DNA from: Mesostigma viride
Lineage: Eukaryota; Streptophyta; Mesostigmatophyceae; Mesostigmatales; Mesostigmataceae
DNA: 64,000 bases
Reading direction: 5' to 3'
Assembly: GCA_009746045.1 (NCBI GenBank)
Contig: RPFO01000080.1
Location: forward strand, 9,030,113-9,094,112
The notes beneath the pieces are model-generated. The model saw only the letters and a program-made list of their open reading frames with translations, had not been told where the DNA came from and ran no database searches. Position numbers and translations under genes: made by a program. This document shows positions 55,169-64,000 of this stretch, one piece after another. Position 1 is the first letter of the stretch. Each line of letters starts with the position of its first letter.

Positions 55169-56463
55169 ACCTGTCAGCAGGGGGTAGCCTGGTCAGGTCC
55201 TCAGCTAGTACCCCAAGCCCTGAAAAATTTTGTTTACCTGTTTTTGTCACTACTGTGGATGCTGCATCCTCTGCACCCCTGCGTGTGCGTCCTTTGATGT
55301 TTCTAAATGGTGGCCTTACCGTTCCTACTACCGTGGTAGACCCTTTTCTGCGTCCTCATGATATCCTCAATGTTTCTGTCCTCGTAGATAGTGGGGCTGC
55401 CAGCTCCTTTGTAAGTGAGGCCCTTGTTAGGAGACTAGGATTAGTATCTACCCCTCATGCCTCTCCAGTGACTGTACACTATGCTGATGGTCGCACCAGT
55501 CACTCTCCTGGGACTGTATCCTTACCACTCCTCATTCAGGGTCGCCAGATTAAATTGGTGGCGACCATAGGTCCTATAACGACTGCGGATATATTGTTGG
55601 GCTTAGATTGGCATCAAGACCACAAAATCACTATTAATTATGACACTATGGTTATCTGGTTCCCTGACAATTCTTATTGGGTGCCTGAACGACACTATAA
55701 GGTAGAAAATCTTTCCTTGGTGGATATTACTCCTCCGCCTCCTCCTCAGCCTCCTCCTAGGCGTAGTATATCTGATGTCATAATGACTAAAGATCAATTA
55801 CGAGCAGAACTAAAGGAAAATGGATATTTATTATGTATGTTCCTCCAATTGGAAATACAAGAAATACCTATTAATAATGTGGGAATAGATCCTGATAAAC
55901 CCAATGCAATAGGAGTAGGGTTTGACAAAACGGAGTTAGCCCGCTACATGGCTGTTATTGATTCCTCTAAGGTCTTTGAAGAAAAGACCCCCTCATACCC
56001 TCCTCCGCGTCCTGTTTTGCATCGTGTTGTGATTAAAGATGGTGCTGTTCCTACGCACTCCCCTATGTATAGAATGGGCCCTACAGAGCTTAAAGAATTA
56101 AAGCAGATTCTCGTAGACCTTTTAGAGGCAGGTTTAATAGAACCCAGCAATTCCCCATATTCCGCTGGTGTTTTGCTAGTTCCTAAGCCAAATGGCAAGT
56201 TCCGCTTGGTTACTGATTATCGTAAATTGAATGACATTACTGTAAAATCTAAATACCCCTTGCCTAGAATAGACGATATTTTTAATAAAGTTAAGGGTTC
56301 CTCCTGTTTCACTGTCCTTGATTGCGCGGATGGGTTTTGGCAGTTGCGGATAGCTCCGGAGGATTGCCACAAAACTGCCTTTGCCACTCCTTTCGGACAC
56401 TACCAGTTTAGGGTTGCGGCAATGGGTTTATGCAATTCCCCTCCTCCTTCCAGATGCTTATGA
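55144..56463 (+). CDS. pol: Pol part 1: aspartic protease and reverse transcriptase N-terminal half
   Basis: Open in the -1 frame relative to gag from 55144, overlapping it by 25 bp. No ATG lies near its start, consistent with synthesis by frameshift. Protease active site VDSGAASSFV at about 55384, with a later LLGLDWHQDH block. Reverse transcriptase follows: VPKPNGKFRLVTDYRKLND, KYPLPRIDDI, FTVLDCADGFWQLRI (first catalytic Asp; usually D.kSGYhQi) and FGHYQFRVAAMGLCNSP. The frame then leaves register at 56436-56450. Confidence 0.92.
   Translation, partial: CRGGGKTVDLSAGGSLVRSSASTPSPEKFCLPVFVTTVDAASSAPLRVRPLMFLNGGLTVPTTVVDPFLRPHDILNVSVLVDSGAASSFVSEALVRRLGLVSTPHASPVTVHYADGRTSHSPGTVSLPLLIQGRQIKLVATIGPITTADILLGLDWHQDHKITINYDTMVIWFPDNSYWVPERHYKVENLSLVDITPPPPPQPPPRRSISDVIMTKDQLRAELKENGYLLCMFLQLEIQEIPINNVGIDPDKPNAIGVGFDKTELARYMAVIDSSKVFEEKTPSYPPPRPVLHRVVIKDGAVPTHSPMYRMGPTELKELKQILVDLLEAGLIEPSNSPYSAGVLLVPKPNGKFRLVTDYRKLNDITVKSKYPLPRIDDIFNKVKGSSCFTVLDCADGFWQLRIAPEDCHKTAFATPFGHYQFRVAAMGLCNSPPPSRCL
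55156..55162 (+). promoter_or_regulatory. -1 ribosomal frameshift slippery heptamer (gag to pol)
   Basis: gggaaaa in register G GGA AAA with the gag frame, two codons before the gag TAG. Shifting back one base enters the pol frame, which is open from 55144 to 56463. Fits the X XXY YYZ rule exactly. Confidence 0.8.
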
Positions 56464-59303
56464 ATGACATCCTCAGACCCGTCATGGGTACCTCACACCT
56501 ACCTCAAGTCTCCTCTGACCTCAAAGATCCCACTTTTTCCTCGGTTCAAATCTCTGAACATGATCGTTCTTGCGCACAAGCTTACCTAGACGATATCCTT
56601 ATTTATTCCCCTGACTTCGAAACCCATCTCGTGGACCTCAAAAAGGTTCTAGATATTATGGCCGCTAATTCCTTGTGGGCTAGGCGAGCTAAAGTGCGGT
56701 CTGGTCGTAGTGTTCCCTTCCTCGGTCACGTCCTATCTGATAAAGGTGTTGCTACCGATCCTGATAAAACAAGGTCCATCCAGGATTGGCCAGTGCCTAC
56801 GGATGTCAAAAGTGTACGCAGTTTCCTCGGTCTTGCCTCCTATTACCGACGTTTTATTCCTCGGTTCGCGACTATCGCGGCTCCTATTAACCACCTGCTG
56901 AAGAAGGATATTCCTTTTGTTTGGGGCCTTGAGTGCCAACAAGCTTTTACAACCCTCAAGTCTCTTTTACTCTCGCCTCCGGTCCTCGTCTTGCCCGATA
57001 CCTCACGACCATTTGTAGTAGCTACTGACGCTAGTAAGGTAGCGATTGGGGGTGTTCTCCTCCAAGACCAGGGTCATGGTTTGCAACCCATCGAATACAT
57101 CTCTAGGACTATGTTACCTGCTGAACGCAACTACCCAGTTCATCAACAAGAGTTATTAGCTGTGGTATATTGCTGTCACTCTTGGCAACATTTCCTCAAA
57201 GGGGCCCAGTTCGATGTCTGTATCTGCGAACCTTGTGATGCTGACCCTTACCGGTTGATTATTCAAACCGACCATCGTCCTCTGATTCACCTCCTGTCAC
57301 AACCTAACCTCACTCCTCGGCAAGCGCGGTGGATGGAATTCCTTGCGCAATTCGCCCCATTTAAATTGCAATACGTCAAGGGCGTAGATAATATAGTCCC
57401 TGATGCTTTATCCCGACGTCCTGACTATTCCTTTTTCGAGGATCTAGATGTCCTCACTACCACCCTCGTTCCTACTCCTCTTGGTGTTTTCCCCTATGGT
57501 GACGTCCCTGATGACGGGCAGTATACCTACCTTTTCCATACCTCTGTCCGTTTTCCCGATCTCCTCTCCCATGTAGGCCTTTCTCTGCGGTGTGAGGGCA
57601 CACCTGTCACCTTGGGGGAGGGGGAGGATACTAATAAAATTATTTCTTGTCCCCTAAGTCATGTTTCCACTAGGGCTGGGAAGTCGTATGGTAATGTTGT
57701 TCCTTCTGGTCCACCCCTCCTTTTTGGTAAAGCTGTGGGTGACTTGTTCAAACCCTCTGTAGATACCTCGGTAGCCAATCCTACGTCGGATTTAGAGCGT
57801 CTCATCAGTAGATTTACGGCCACTGAGCCGGAAGCCTTGACCGCAATCTCCTCACACCCTCAAAAATTTGGGAAGTACCCGTGCAAGTTTGTGGGTGGCT
57901 TCTTGTATGTGCTGTTAAAGGATGATCCTCCGCAATGGCGTTTGTATGTTCCTCCGATTTGCCGCTCCTCCTTGTTGTTTGAGTTACATGATCTAGCTGC
58001 TCACCAGGGCGGGAAGCGTGTGCGGGATTTGGTAACCCGTTCATACTTCTGGCCCTCCCTCCTCAGTGATGTGGATGAATATGTTAGGACATGTCAGTCA
58101 TGCCAGGAAATGAAACCTAGTAATGTGGGTCAGATAGCAGAACCTCGTACCCTCCCTGATCCTATAATGCCTTGGGATTCCATTATGATGGATTTTGTGG
58201 GTCCCTTTAAAAAGAATCCTAAAGGCAATGCGCAGATCCTCGTGTTTGTAGACCGCCTTACTAGACGTTGTCATCTTGTCCCTTGTCCCTTGGAGCTTAC
58301 TGCTCGTGACTGTGCCCAGCTGTACCTTCAGAATGTTTATCGTTACCATGGGTTGAGCAGGCAGTTTATCTCTGATAAGGACAAGTTGTTTACCTCAGAC
58401 TTTTGGACAGAGTTCTTTGCTGCTATTGGTACTAAAGTGACGTTTGGCACTGCGTACCATTCCTCCTCCTCACACCTAGTAGAGCGTTTAAATAGAGTGG
58501 TAGAAGAAGCCCTCAGACATTATGTAAATGGGTCTGGTAGTGACTGGGAAGATTACCTATGTTTGGTTGAATTTTCTTTGAACAACTGTCCTCAAGCTGC
58601 GCATGGATTGACCCCTTTCTTCCTTGACACTGGTCGTCAACCCTTAACCCCCACCTCTCTTTTAGCTAGTCCTCTCCGTGATAAGGATACTGTGTCTCGT
58701 GAAACGATTGCTGGTGTTCATGAATTGCTGTCTAAGATGAAAAACGCTCATGACCAGGCCATCGCAGGATACCACAAGGCACAGGCCAAATACTTAGATA
58801 GGCTGCGTTCCTCACTGGATAGAAGGGCCCCAGAGATAGAAGTAGGCGACCTCGTATTGGTAGAAGGCCCTCGTGTGGGGCGCTTCGCCCATAAGTTTGA
58901 GGCGGAGCTGAAGGTGAAGCTTAGGCCCGCTTTCCTTGGCCCTTTCCGTGTGCTTTCTAGAGTAGGCAATTTCCTCTATGAAATAGATATTCCCTCCTCT
59001 TGGCAGACCCACTCTCGCTCTTTCCATAGGAGTCAGCTCAAACTGTATCATCAGAGTACGTTTGCTGGTAGAGAGTTAGCTCCTGCTCCCTTGGAACATA
59101 ACCCTGACACTGGTGAAGTAGAGGATGAGGTAGAGAGTATCGTGGCCCACAGAGATGTAAAAAGGGGCCGCGGTACTCAACGCCAGTACAAGGTTAAGTG
59201 GTTGTATGCCCGTGGGGAGGTAGATAGAGTATGGTACTCCGAGTCGGAGTTAGATGGGTGTAGTCGCCTCTTGAGGGAGTACAAAAACCTGCACCATCTC
59301 TAG
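56430..59303 (+). CDS. pol: Pol part 2: RT active site, RNase H, integrase, chromodomain
   Basis: Continues the reverse transcriptase with SSFQMLMNDI and the catalytic YLDD (56583-56594). The thumb (FLGHVLSDKGV, FLGLASYYRRFIP) is followed by RNase H (VVATDASKVAIGGVL; TDHRPLIHLL). The integrase has an HHCC finger (HDLAAH ... CQSC, about 57990-58110), a DDE core (MMDFVGPF, SDKDKLFTS, VERLNR) and then a chromodomain (VESIVAHRDVKRG ... YKVKWLYARGEVDRVWY, about 59130-59250). The usual HPQTDGQ stretch before the catalytic Glu is replaced by HSSSSHL. The protein copies the genome and directs integration. Joined to part 1 by a -1 frame change; ends at a lone TAG. Confidence 0.93.
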   Translation: MQFPSSFQMLMNDILRPVMGTSHLPQVSSDLKDPTFSSVQISEHDRSCAQAYLDDILIYSPDFETHLVDLKKVLDIMAANSLWARRAKVRSGRSVPFLGHVLSDKGVATDPDKTRSIQDWPVPTDVKSVRSFLGLASYYRRFIPRFATIAAPINHLLKKDIPFVWGLECQQAFTTLKSLLLSPPVLVLPDTSRPFVVATDASKVAIGGVLLQDQGHGLQPIEYISRTMLPAERNYPVHQQELLAVVYCCHSWQHFLKGAQFDVCICEPCDADPYRLIIQTDHRPLIHLLSQPNLTPRQARWMEFLAQFAPFKLQYVKGVDNIVPDALSRRPDYSFFEDLDVLTTTLVPTPLGVFPYGDVPDDGQYTYLFHTSVRFPDLLSHVGLSLRCEGTPVTLGEGEDTNKIISCPLSHVSTRAGKSYGNVVPSGPPLLFGKAVGDLFKPSVDTSVANPTSDLERLISRFTATEPEALTAISSHPQKFGKYPCKFVGGFLYVLLKDDPPQWRLYVPPICRSSLLFELHDLAAHQGGKRVRDLVTRSYFWPSLLSDVDEYVRTCQSCQEMKPSNVGQIAEPRTLPDPIMPWDSIMMDFVGPFKKNPKGNAQILVFVDRLTRRCHLVPCPLELTARDCAQLYLQNVYRYHGLSRQFISDKDKLFTSDFWTEFFAAIGTKVTFGTAYHSSSSHLVERLNRVVEEALRHYVNGSGSDWEDYLCLVEFSLNNCPQAAHGLTPFFLDTGRQPLTPTSLLASPLRDKDTVSRETIAGVHELLSKMKNAHDQAIAGYHKAQAKYLDRLRSSLDRRAPEIEVGDLVLVEGPRVGRFAHKFEAELKVKLRPAFLGPFRVLSRVGNFLYEIDIPSSWQTHSRSFHRSQLKLYHQSTFAGRELAPAPLEHNPDTGEVEDEVESIVAHRDVKRGRGTQRQYKVKWLYARGEVDRVWYSESELDGCSRLLREYKNLHHL

Positions 59304-61628
59304 TTGTTTGTCCTCCTTGCCTTATGTTCTTCCTTTTGTGTATGGGGCGGATGGTTGTCCCCCCCCTCCACAGCCTTCATGGCGACGCTTACTCCTCACG
59401 AGGAGCGCCTGGCTGCTCCTCCGTCTCCAGATCCTCAGTTATTCCACGAGGTGCTCCCAGGCCGATGGGTCTCGCGGAGCTGCTTCCCGGGCGGCCGCGT
59501 GCATGCGGCCCTCACGCCTGACCGAGCGGCCTTAGTCCGGACAGCGCTGTGCGGTATTTCGTGGCATGCCTCCGACCCTCTGGGCCAACATCTAGCTGTG
59601 CATAGCTTCGATGACGCTGGCCGTTGTGTCCTCGGGTGTGGCTCACGCTGTCCTGCGCTTGCACAGATAGAGGCCGTGCTGCAGGGCCCGCGCATTTTTT
59701 CATACCTATCGACTCCGGATGGGCGTGCGCGCATTAGGGATATTTTTCCCTGGCTTCCGGCTGAGGGGGATGCGGAGCTCGATGAGTTCCCTTGTGACCT
59801 CGTGAGGGCTGTTGAATTCATGGAGCGTGAAGATGAGGCAACCTCAGCTCCACCAGCCGTGGCTGCGGAGGTTCTAGCTTCCATGCCCCTCACGGATCTT
59901 CCTCCGGACCTCGGGCGGCCGGGTTCCTCTGGTCCAGGGTCGTCGGTGACGGTCTCCTCGGTTGCAGAGTCTCTTCCTCCGCCCGTTGACCCTGCTGTCG
60001 CCAGTCTCTCGACCGTCGTCGTGGAGATGCAAGCGCAATTCCAGGCGTTGTTGTCGGCATTCACTGCATTCACCGCGGCACCTCCGTCTGCGGTTCCCGC
60101 TCAGCCAGCCGTCGAGCCTCCGTCCGTGGTGTCCTCCGTCGCGCCTGTTCGACCGGCTGTCGGACCTGTGTCCGTGGCGTCCTCCGTTGCGCCTGTTCAA
60201 CCGGTCGCCCACCTTCCGCCAGTGGAGCCCTCCGTCACACCTGTCCAGCCGGTCGCTGTCGCTCCGTCTGTGGAGCCCTCCGTCACGCCTGTTCAGCCGG
60301 CGGCTGTCGCTCCGTCTGTGGAGCCCTCCGTCACGCCTGTTCAGCCGGCCGCTGTCGCTCTGTCCGTGGCGGCCGCCGCCGCGCCTGCTCAGCCGACCGA
60401 GCCTCAGCGTCATCCAGATTTGGGCAAGGCGTCGACGGGCAAGTGGGTGTTTGACACTACCGAGGATGCGTATGATTCGGCCATGGGTGATTGGACCTCC
60501 GCCCGACCGGCCACAACGTTTTCCCCTGTCGCCACTTCCGCCGCCACCGCCTCTTCTGTCGCGCCTGCCTCCGCCGTCGTCCACCGACCGCGCGTTGCTC
60601 CTGTTGCGGCGTCCTCGGCTTCGGTCACGCGTGTCAGTGAGGTAGAGTTCCGGCATGTCAGGGCGGTAGAACTGCTCAGTGTGTTGTCCGCCGCGGACCG
60701 TGAGCGTTTTCCGACAGTGGCCCATCTAGATCCGCAGGTGTCCGATGTTGCGGTCGCTGGACTGGCCATGTCCGCCGCCCTCTGTCGGGCTGTGGCTCTC
60801 CCTCGTGTGGCCAGTGTAGTTACCAACACGGTGTCATCGTCTCAGTTTTGCTACGCCTCCTCGTTACCTCAGGAGATGAACCTCCCACTAGAGACGGATA
60901 GGCCTCCGTTTAATATGGTGGTGCTGGCCGATCCGTTGTTTGATGGTGAGGTGCGGGCGCAGAGGGTCATATATCGTTGGGCGCGGGCTGCTAACGATCC
61001 TTGCTATACCTATGGTGATGTCCAGTGGGCGTATCCTCAGCCCCTGTGGATCATGCCCTCGGATGCCATGTACTTCAGTCGTCCTGTCCCTGCGGGTGCT
61101 CTCTACTCCCTGCGCATCCAGCCGGGCCTGCAGTGGGATGCTTGTCGCCCTGCGCCCCTTCCGGGTCAGGGGCTGGATGAGCCTGGGTTCCAGCCTCCGC
61201 GTACGACGGGTACCCACCTGTCGACTTACGGCTCCCGTCAGTGCTTGCGCCGCTGGCAGGGTCGTGAGATTCGGCACGTGCGTCTGTGGCCCGGCAACGT
61301 GGAACGTTTCCTGGATTTGTTTTTCACCTCTGTTGCTCGTGGTGAGCTGGTCTTCCATCGGTTCCTCCTGCGCGCCCTCCTTCTGCTGTCGGCAGAGCCC
61401 TTCGTGCGACAGTTTCAGTGTGGGTTCCTTGACTGGGCCCGTGGACAGGTGGTCCTGACACAGCATCGTTACTACTGGGCTTTCCTCGGCATGTATCCTG
61501 ATGGCGTCTGGGAGGATGTGTTCCTCCATGTAGACAGGCATGATAACCCTGCTGATGTTGCTCATCACCGGGCGTACCTGGATGTGCTTTTGGCCACCCG
61601 TGGTACTTTTCAGGCTACTGGTGTGTAG
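59304..61628 (+). CDS. Extra 3' ORF of the chromovirus, unknown function (ATG at 59379)
   Basis: In the same frame as pol and separated from it only by the TAG at 59301-59303. The first ATG is at 59379 (749 aa); readthrough would add 25 residues. Those include a hydrophobic stretch FVLLALCSSFCVWGGWLS. The protein has an N-terminal domain of about 180 residues with six or more Cys/His (LFHEVLPGRWVSRSCFPGG; CVLGCGSRCPALAQ), a Pro/Val/Ala-rich middle with tandem 16-residue PSVTPVQPAAVAPSVE units (60220-60370), and a folded-looking Trp/Tyr/Arg-rich C-terminal domain (NMVVLADPLFDGEVRAQRVI; WDACRPAP; HRYYWAFLGMYPDGVWEDVF). No envelope-like fusion or transmembrane C terminus and no known enzyme motif. 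GC content is visibly higher than in gag-pol, suggesting a separate origin. Confidence 0.75.
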   Translation: MFVLLALCSSFCVWGGWLSPPSTAFMATLTPHEERLAAPPSPDPQLFHEVLPGRWVSRSCFPGGRVHAALTPDRAALVRTALCGISWHASDPLGQHLAVHSFDDAGRCVLGCGSRCPALAQIEAVLQGPRIFSYLSTPDGRARIRDIFPWLPAEGDAELDEFPCDLVRAVEFMEREDEATSAPPAVAAEVLASMPLTDLPPDLGRPGSSGPGSSVTVSSVAESLPPPVDPAVASLSTVVVEMQAQFQALLSAFTAFTAAPPSAVPAQPAVEPPSVVSSVAPVRPAVGPVSVASSVAPVQPVAHLPPVEPSVTPVQPVAVAPSVEPSVTPVQPAAVAPSVEPSVTPVQPAAVALSVAAAAAPAQPTEPQRHPDLGKASTGKWVFDTTEDAYDSAMGDWTSARPATTFSPVATSAATASSVAPASAVVHRPRVAPVAASSASVTRVSEVEFRHVRAVELLSVLSAADRERFPTVAHLDPQVSDVAVAGLAMSAALCRAVALPRVASVVTNTVSSSQFCYASSLPQEMNLPLETDRPPFNMVVLADPLFDGEVRAQRVIYRWARAANDPCYTYGDVQWAYPQPLWIMPSDAMYFSRPVPAGALYSLRIQPGLQWDACRPAPLPGQGLDEPGFQPPRTTGTHLSTYGSRQCLRRWQGREIRHVRLWPGNVERFLDLFFTSVARGELVFHRFLLRALLLLSAEPFVRQFQCGFLDWARGQVVLTQHRYYWAFLGMYPDGVWEDVFLHVDRHDNPADVAHHRAYLDVLLATRGTFQATGV

Positions 61629-61987
61629 ACAGAGGGCTCTAGGCCCGACCTGAGGGTGTTGTCCCTCCGGTATATAGAGTCGCCCTCATATTCTGGCCAG
61701 TTGATTGGTCGTTCTTGGTCCTTGGTACTGATTTGTTTACTCTGTGTGTCCTGCCCAGTGCCGTCCCCCCCGGCAAGGACTCTGTTCCAGGCAGTTAGGG
61801 GAACCTCCCACCAGGCTTGGTGCTGGCTAACCCTACACCACCCGGCGTGGTGGTGGAGACCGAGTTAACATGTTGGTGCTTTGTACCTTGGATGGCCTGT
61901 CGATTGTGTTAGGCTTTGTTGGGTGCTTTAGATCCTCCTTCTCCTTTGGTTTCCTCCGTGTACGTAGGGCGAGGGCTCCCTACCTTT
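61629..61987. other. 3' untranslated region of the chromovirus
   Basis: No frame. Contains a ccctccggtatatagagtcg stretch near 61667 and leads to the polypurine tract. Confidence 0.6.
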
Positions 61988-61999
61988 GTGGGGGGGAGG
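61988..61999 (+). other. Polypurine tract
   Basis: gtgggggggagg lies immediately before the 3' LTR; primes plus-strand DNA synthesis. Confidence 0.9.
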
Positions 62000-62572
62000 T
62001 GTTACGTCGCGTAACTTTTGTTGTTGTTACGGACGTAAATTAGGTCCTTTGTGCCTCAGCCATTTCGAGACAGTCCGTTGACTTTCCTAAGCTTACGTGT
62101 AGTTAGGACCTTTTTGGCCGGTTGGTACCGGGCCTTGTGACGTGGCAATCGTACAGTATGGTGGCTTGGTGCAGTCGCGCCGCGCTGCGTACTTTAGTAG
62201 TGGTCCTTTATCCTCCGTTTGAACCTTGTGGACATGCGTTGGTCCTGTAGGCGAGGGTCGGTGTCGGCCCGAGCATACACGCATGTCGGCGATCATTTAT
62301 GCAGCGGTTGTCCTTCGTGAATCGCACTCGGCGTGTATTATGGAATTGTAATACATCGTTTTGGGTCGTGAATTTACCAGTGTTTACTTCGTAGTGTCCC
62401 GGCATTATTTGGTATATGGCGTACAGTAACCGCATGTATCGGAATGCATTGAGAGCAGAGTCGTCGCGTCCTAGGTCTTATAGCCAATACAGCTCCTCAT
62501 CGCTAGGTACCCTCACTAGTTTAGGTAAGGTTAGGCGCGGGGTTTGGGATCGAGTAGAGCCAGGACGTAACA
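62000..62572 (+). repeat. 3' LTR of the chromovirus
   Basis: 573 bp, no difference from the 5' LTR was noticed on reading through both. Confidence 0.97.
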
Positions 62573-62577
62573 GTAAG

Positions 62578-64000
62578 GGTGGTAGAGGGCTGAATGGGTC
62601 CCCCAACTAACCCACACCTCTAAGCTCATGTGAGCCCCCGCCCAGCACCAAGTAGTCCAACGCCTCAATTAAGAGTCAACGGAGTGGGCACCATTGTCAT
62701 CACTGTCATGCCAAAGACTCCAGCCGGCCCCACAGTTGTAGCTCCGTTGATCCCGCCCATCATCCAACCCACAAGGACATCCTACCCATGCAAACATGAT
62801 GCCAGACCCCCCGTGCAAGCAGTCCCATTCATACAACCATCATGCTGTGCAAGCAATCAGCTCAAGGGCGGATGGTGTACTATCAAGACAACAAGCCATC
62901 CTGGCACCATGCAAGCAAGGATAAGTCCATAGCAGGGCAAAGCAATTAGGGTAGGAGGTTACTCATCTGCACACAGCTGGCTTGATGTCCACCAGCAGGC
63001 AGGACCCAACACAGCGTCAGGAGCAGGCACCAGCATTACAGATACGCGTCACTTGGGCGTCCCCAAGTCACCAGAGTCGCCAGCGGCCACCATCATGCAG
63101 TGCTTGCAGTCGCCACCACGAGTGCTCTCAGGCCCCACCATGAGTGCTGGTAGTCGCCACCGGGAGTGCTGGCACTCGTCACCATGAGTGCTTGCAGTTG
63201 CCACCAACAGCACTAGTCCACTACCAGGGTACTCTCCAACGTAGCCTCCATGCACCATGCCCTCCAGAGACATGTTCCCAATCCCCCACTGGCCTCAAGC
63301 CCCCAATAGGCTACTGCCACCACGCCCAATCAGCGTTGGACCACCCCCACATGTGGGTATCCAACACAGCTGTTGCCTGACTGGACAACCAAGACTAGCT
63401 GCTTGCGCCAATCACGCTATGGGGAAGTGACTAAGCTGCTTTAAGGAGGCCTGGGACGGACACCAATGAGCCTGGCTCCAGAAGCTGCTTGGAAGAAGGA
63501 CCACATACTGTCAACTGCCCGGACTAAACGTCAATCAGGCTGCAGGAAGGAGCCAGCACTCTTCACTATGGCACTCAGAAACTACTGCCTAGTAGGCAAG
63601 CCACAGACTGCCAACCTATTAAGATAGCAGACTCGAACAGGGCTACTACCAAGTGCCAGGTAGCCAGAACTCCTAAGCCGGAGGAGCACAAGGGCCTGAG
63701 GTGGTCCAACAGCCAGCAGAATTGCCCAAAAGTCGAAAAAATGGGCCTAAAAACGCCTTGACCAGTGTCAAAATTTCTGATCTGAGAACTATATCAGATA
63801 TATTCACAGATAAGAACTATGACAGCAGCCCTGGTGTCCATACTTGCTGTCCTAGTGCACCTCCTAGGCCCAACAGGGACCATCTGCTAACAAGCAGTGG
63901 TAACCATCATGTCCTGGGAGAAGTAAATGCGTGGCCACAATGGTCTGGCGCAGGTAAGGGCCCCAACTGGCAAGTGACCCACACCCCACTTGTGAAAGGA
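62578..64000. other. Presumed continuation of the decayed gypsy element
   Basis: Follows the right-hand target duplication and so is the pre-insertion neighbour of 42045. No readable gene. Contains short repeats of 'ccaccatgagtgct' type at 63110-63220. Placement within the gypsy element is inferred from position only. Confidence 0.4.

Larger units (their letters stand above)
42046..62572 (+). mobile_element. Ty3/gypsy chromovirus, full length, with a nested DNA element
   Basis: Two 573 bp LTRs (42046-42618 and 62000-62572) look identical base for base. The element is flanked by the 5 bp duplication gtaag (42041-42045, 62573-62577). Removing the nested 9.64 kb insertion leaves about 10.9 kb: LTR, leader, a small 5' ORF, gag, pol with chromodomain, an extra 3' ORF, a polypurine tract and LTR. 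Identical LTRs indicate a recent insertion, and the nested element must be younger still. Confidence 0.97.

Noticed and set aside
1-64000. tRNA, rRNA or other structural RNA genes
   Set aside because: No cloverleaf-like or rRNA-like conserved sequence was noticed on reading; a covariance-model search was not possible.

Overview
This is a repeat-rich window of a nuclear genome, most likely from a flagellated green alga (Chlorophyta). The reasons are two intron-dense genes with plastid-transit-like N termini, GT-AG introns, APE-type and restriction-like-endonuclease LINEs, a Ty3/gypsy chromovirus, and a captured pair of exons resembling the ciliary gene CFAP299. The assignment to green algae is inference; the eukaryotic, photosynthetic character is well supported.

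Only two host genes can be assembled exon by exon, both on the minus strand. (1) A fructosamine/ketosamine-3-kinase (FN3K family) has 8 exons from 19001 down to 8675 and encodes 369 aa. (2) A plastid-type D-3-phosphoglycerate dehydrogenase with a C-terminal ACT domain has 11 exons from 32900 down to 24278 and encodes 628 aa. Every exon junction keeps phase and the conserved family residues are present. PGDH opens the phosphorylated serine pathway and FN3K repairs glycated proteins; nothing indicates that they work together.

Layout. 1-2925: 3' part of a frameshifted APE-type LINE. 2926-8600: repeats, a LINE ORF1-like fragment, and an inverted LINE copy (6286-8255) split by a second LINE carrying a restriction-like endonuclease. 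8675-19001: FN3K, with two TTAA-flanked transposons in its introns. 19002-24277: no gene recognised; holds a 1.74 kb foldback transposon flanked by TTAG and a 236 bp LINE insertion with a perfect 11 bp target duplication. 24278-32900: PGDH, with a 481 bp hAT-type MITE in intron 8. 33250-37892: duplicated repeats, a 1.56 kb decayed hAT element and a 245 bp ATCC microsatellite. 37893-64000: a three-level nest. A decayed minus-strand gypsy element contains a young chromovirus (42046-62572, apparently identical 573 bp LTRs, 5 bp duplication), which itself contains a 9.64 kb terminal-inverted-repeat DNA element (42974-52617) full of minisatellites and carrying the CFAP299-like exons.

Three observations stand out. 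First, in about 11 of 17 introns of the two genes the exon edge together with its splice site is repeated as degenerate tandem copies inside the intron ('splice-junction echoes'), often keeping a usable GT donor. Second, the chromovirus has an unusual coding plan: a small upstream ORF with an RNase H1 hybrid-binding/viroplasmin-like domain, gag joined to pol by a canonical -1 slippery heptamer, and a roughly 750-775 codon extra ORF separated from pol by a single in-frame TAG. Third, the DNA element appears to have transduplicated host exons.
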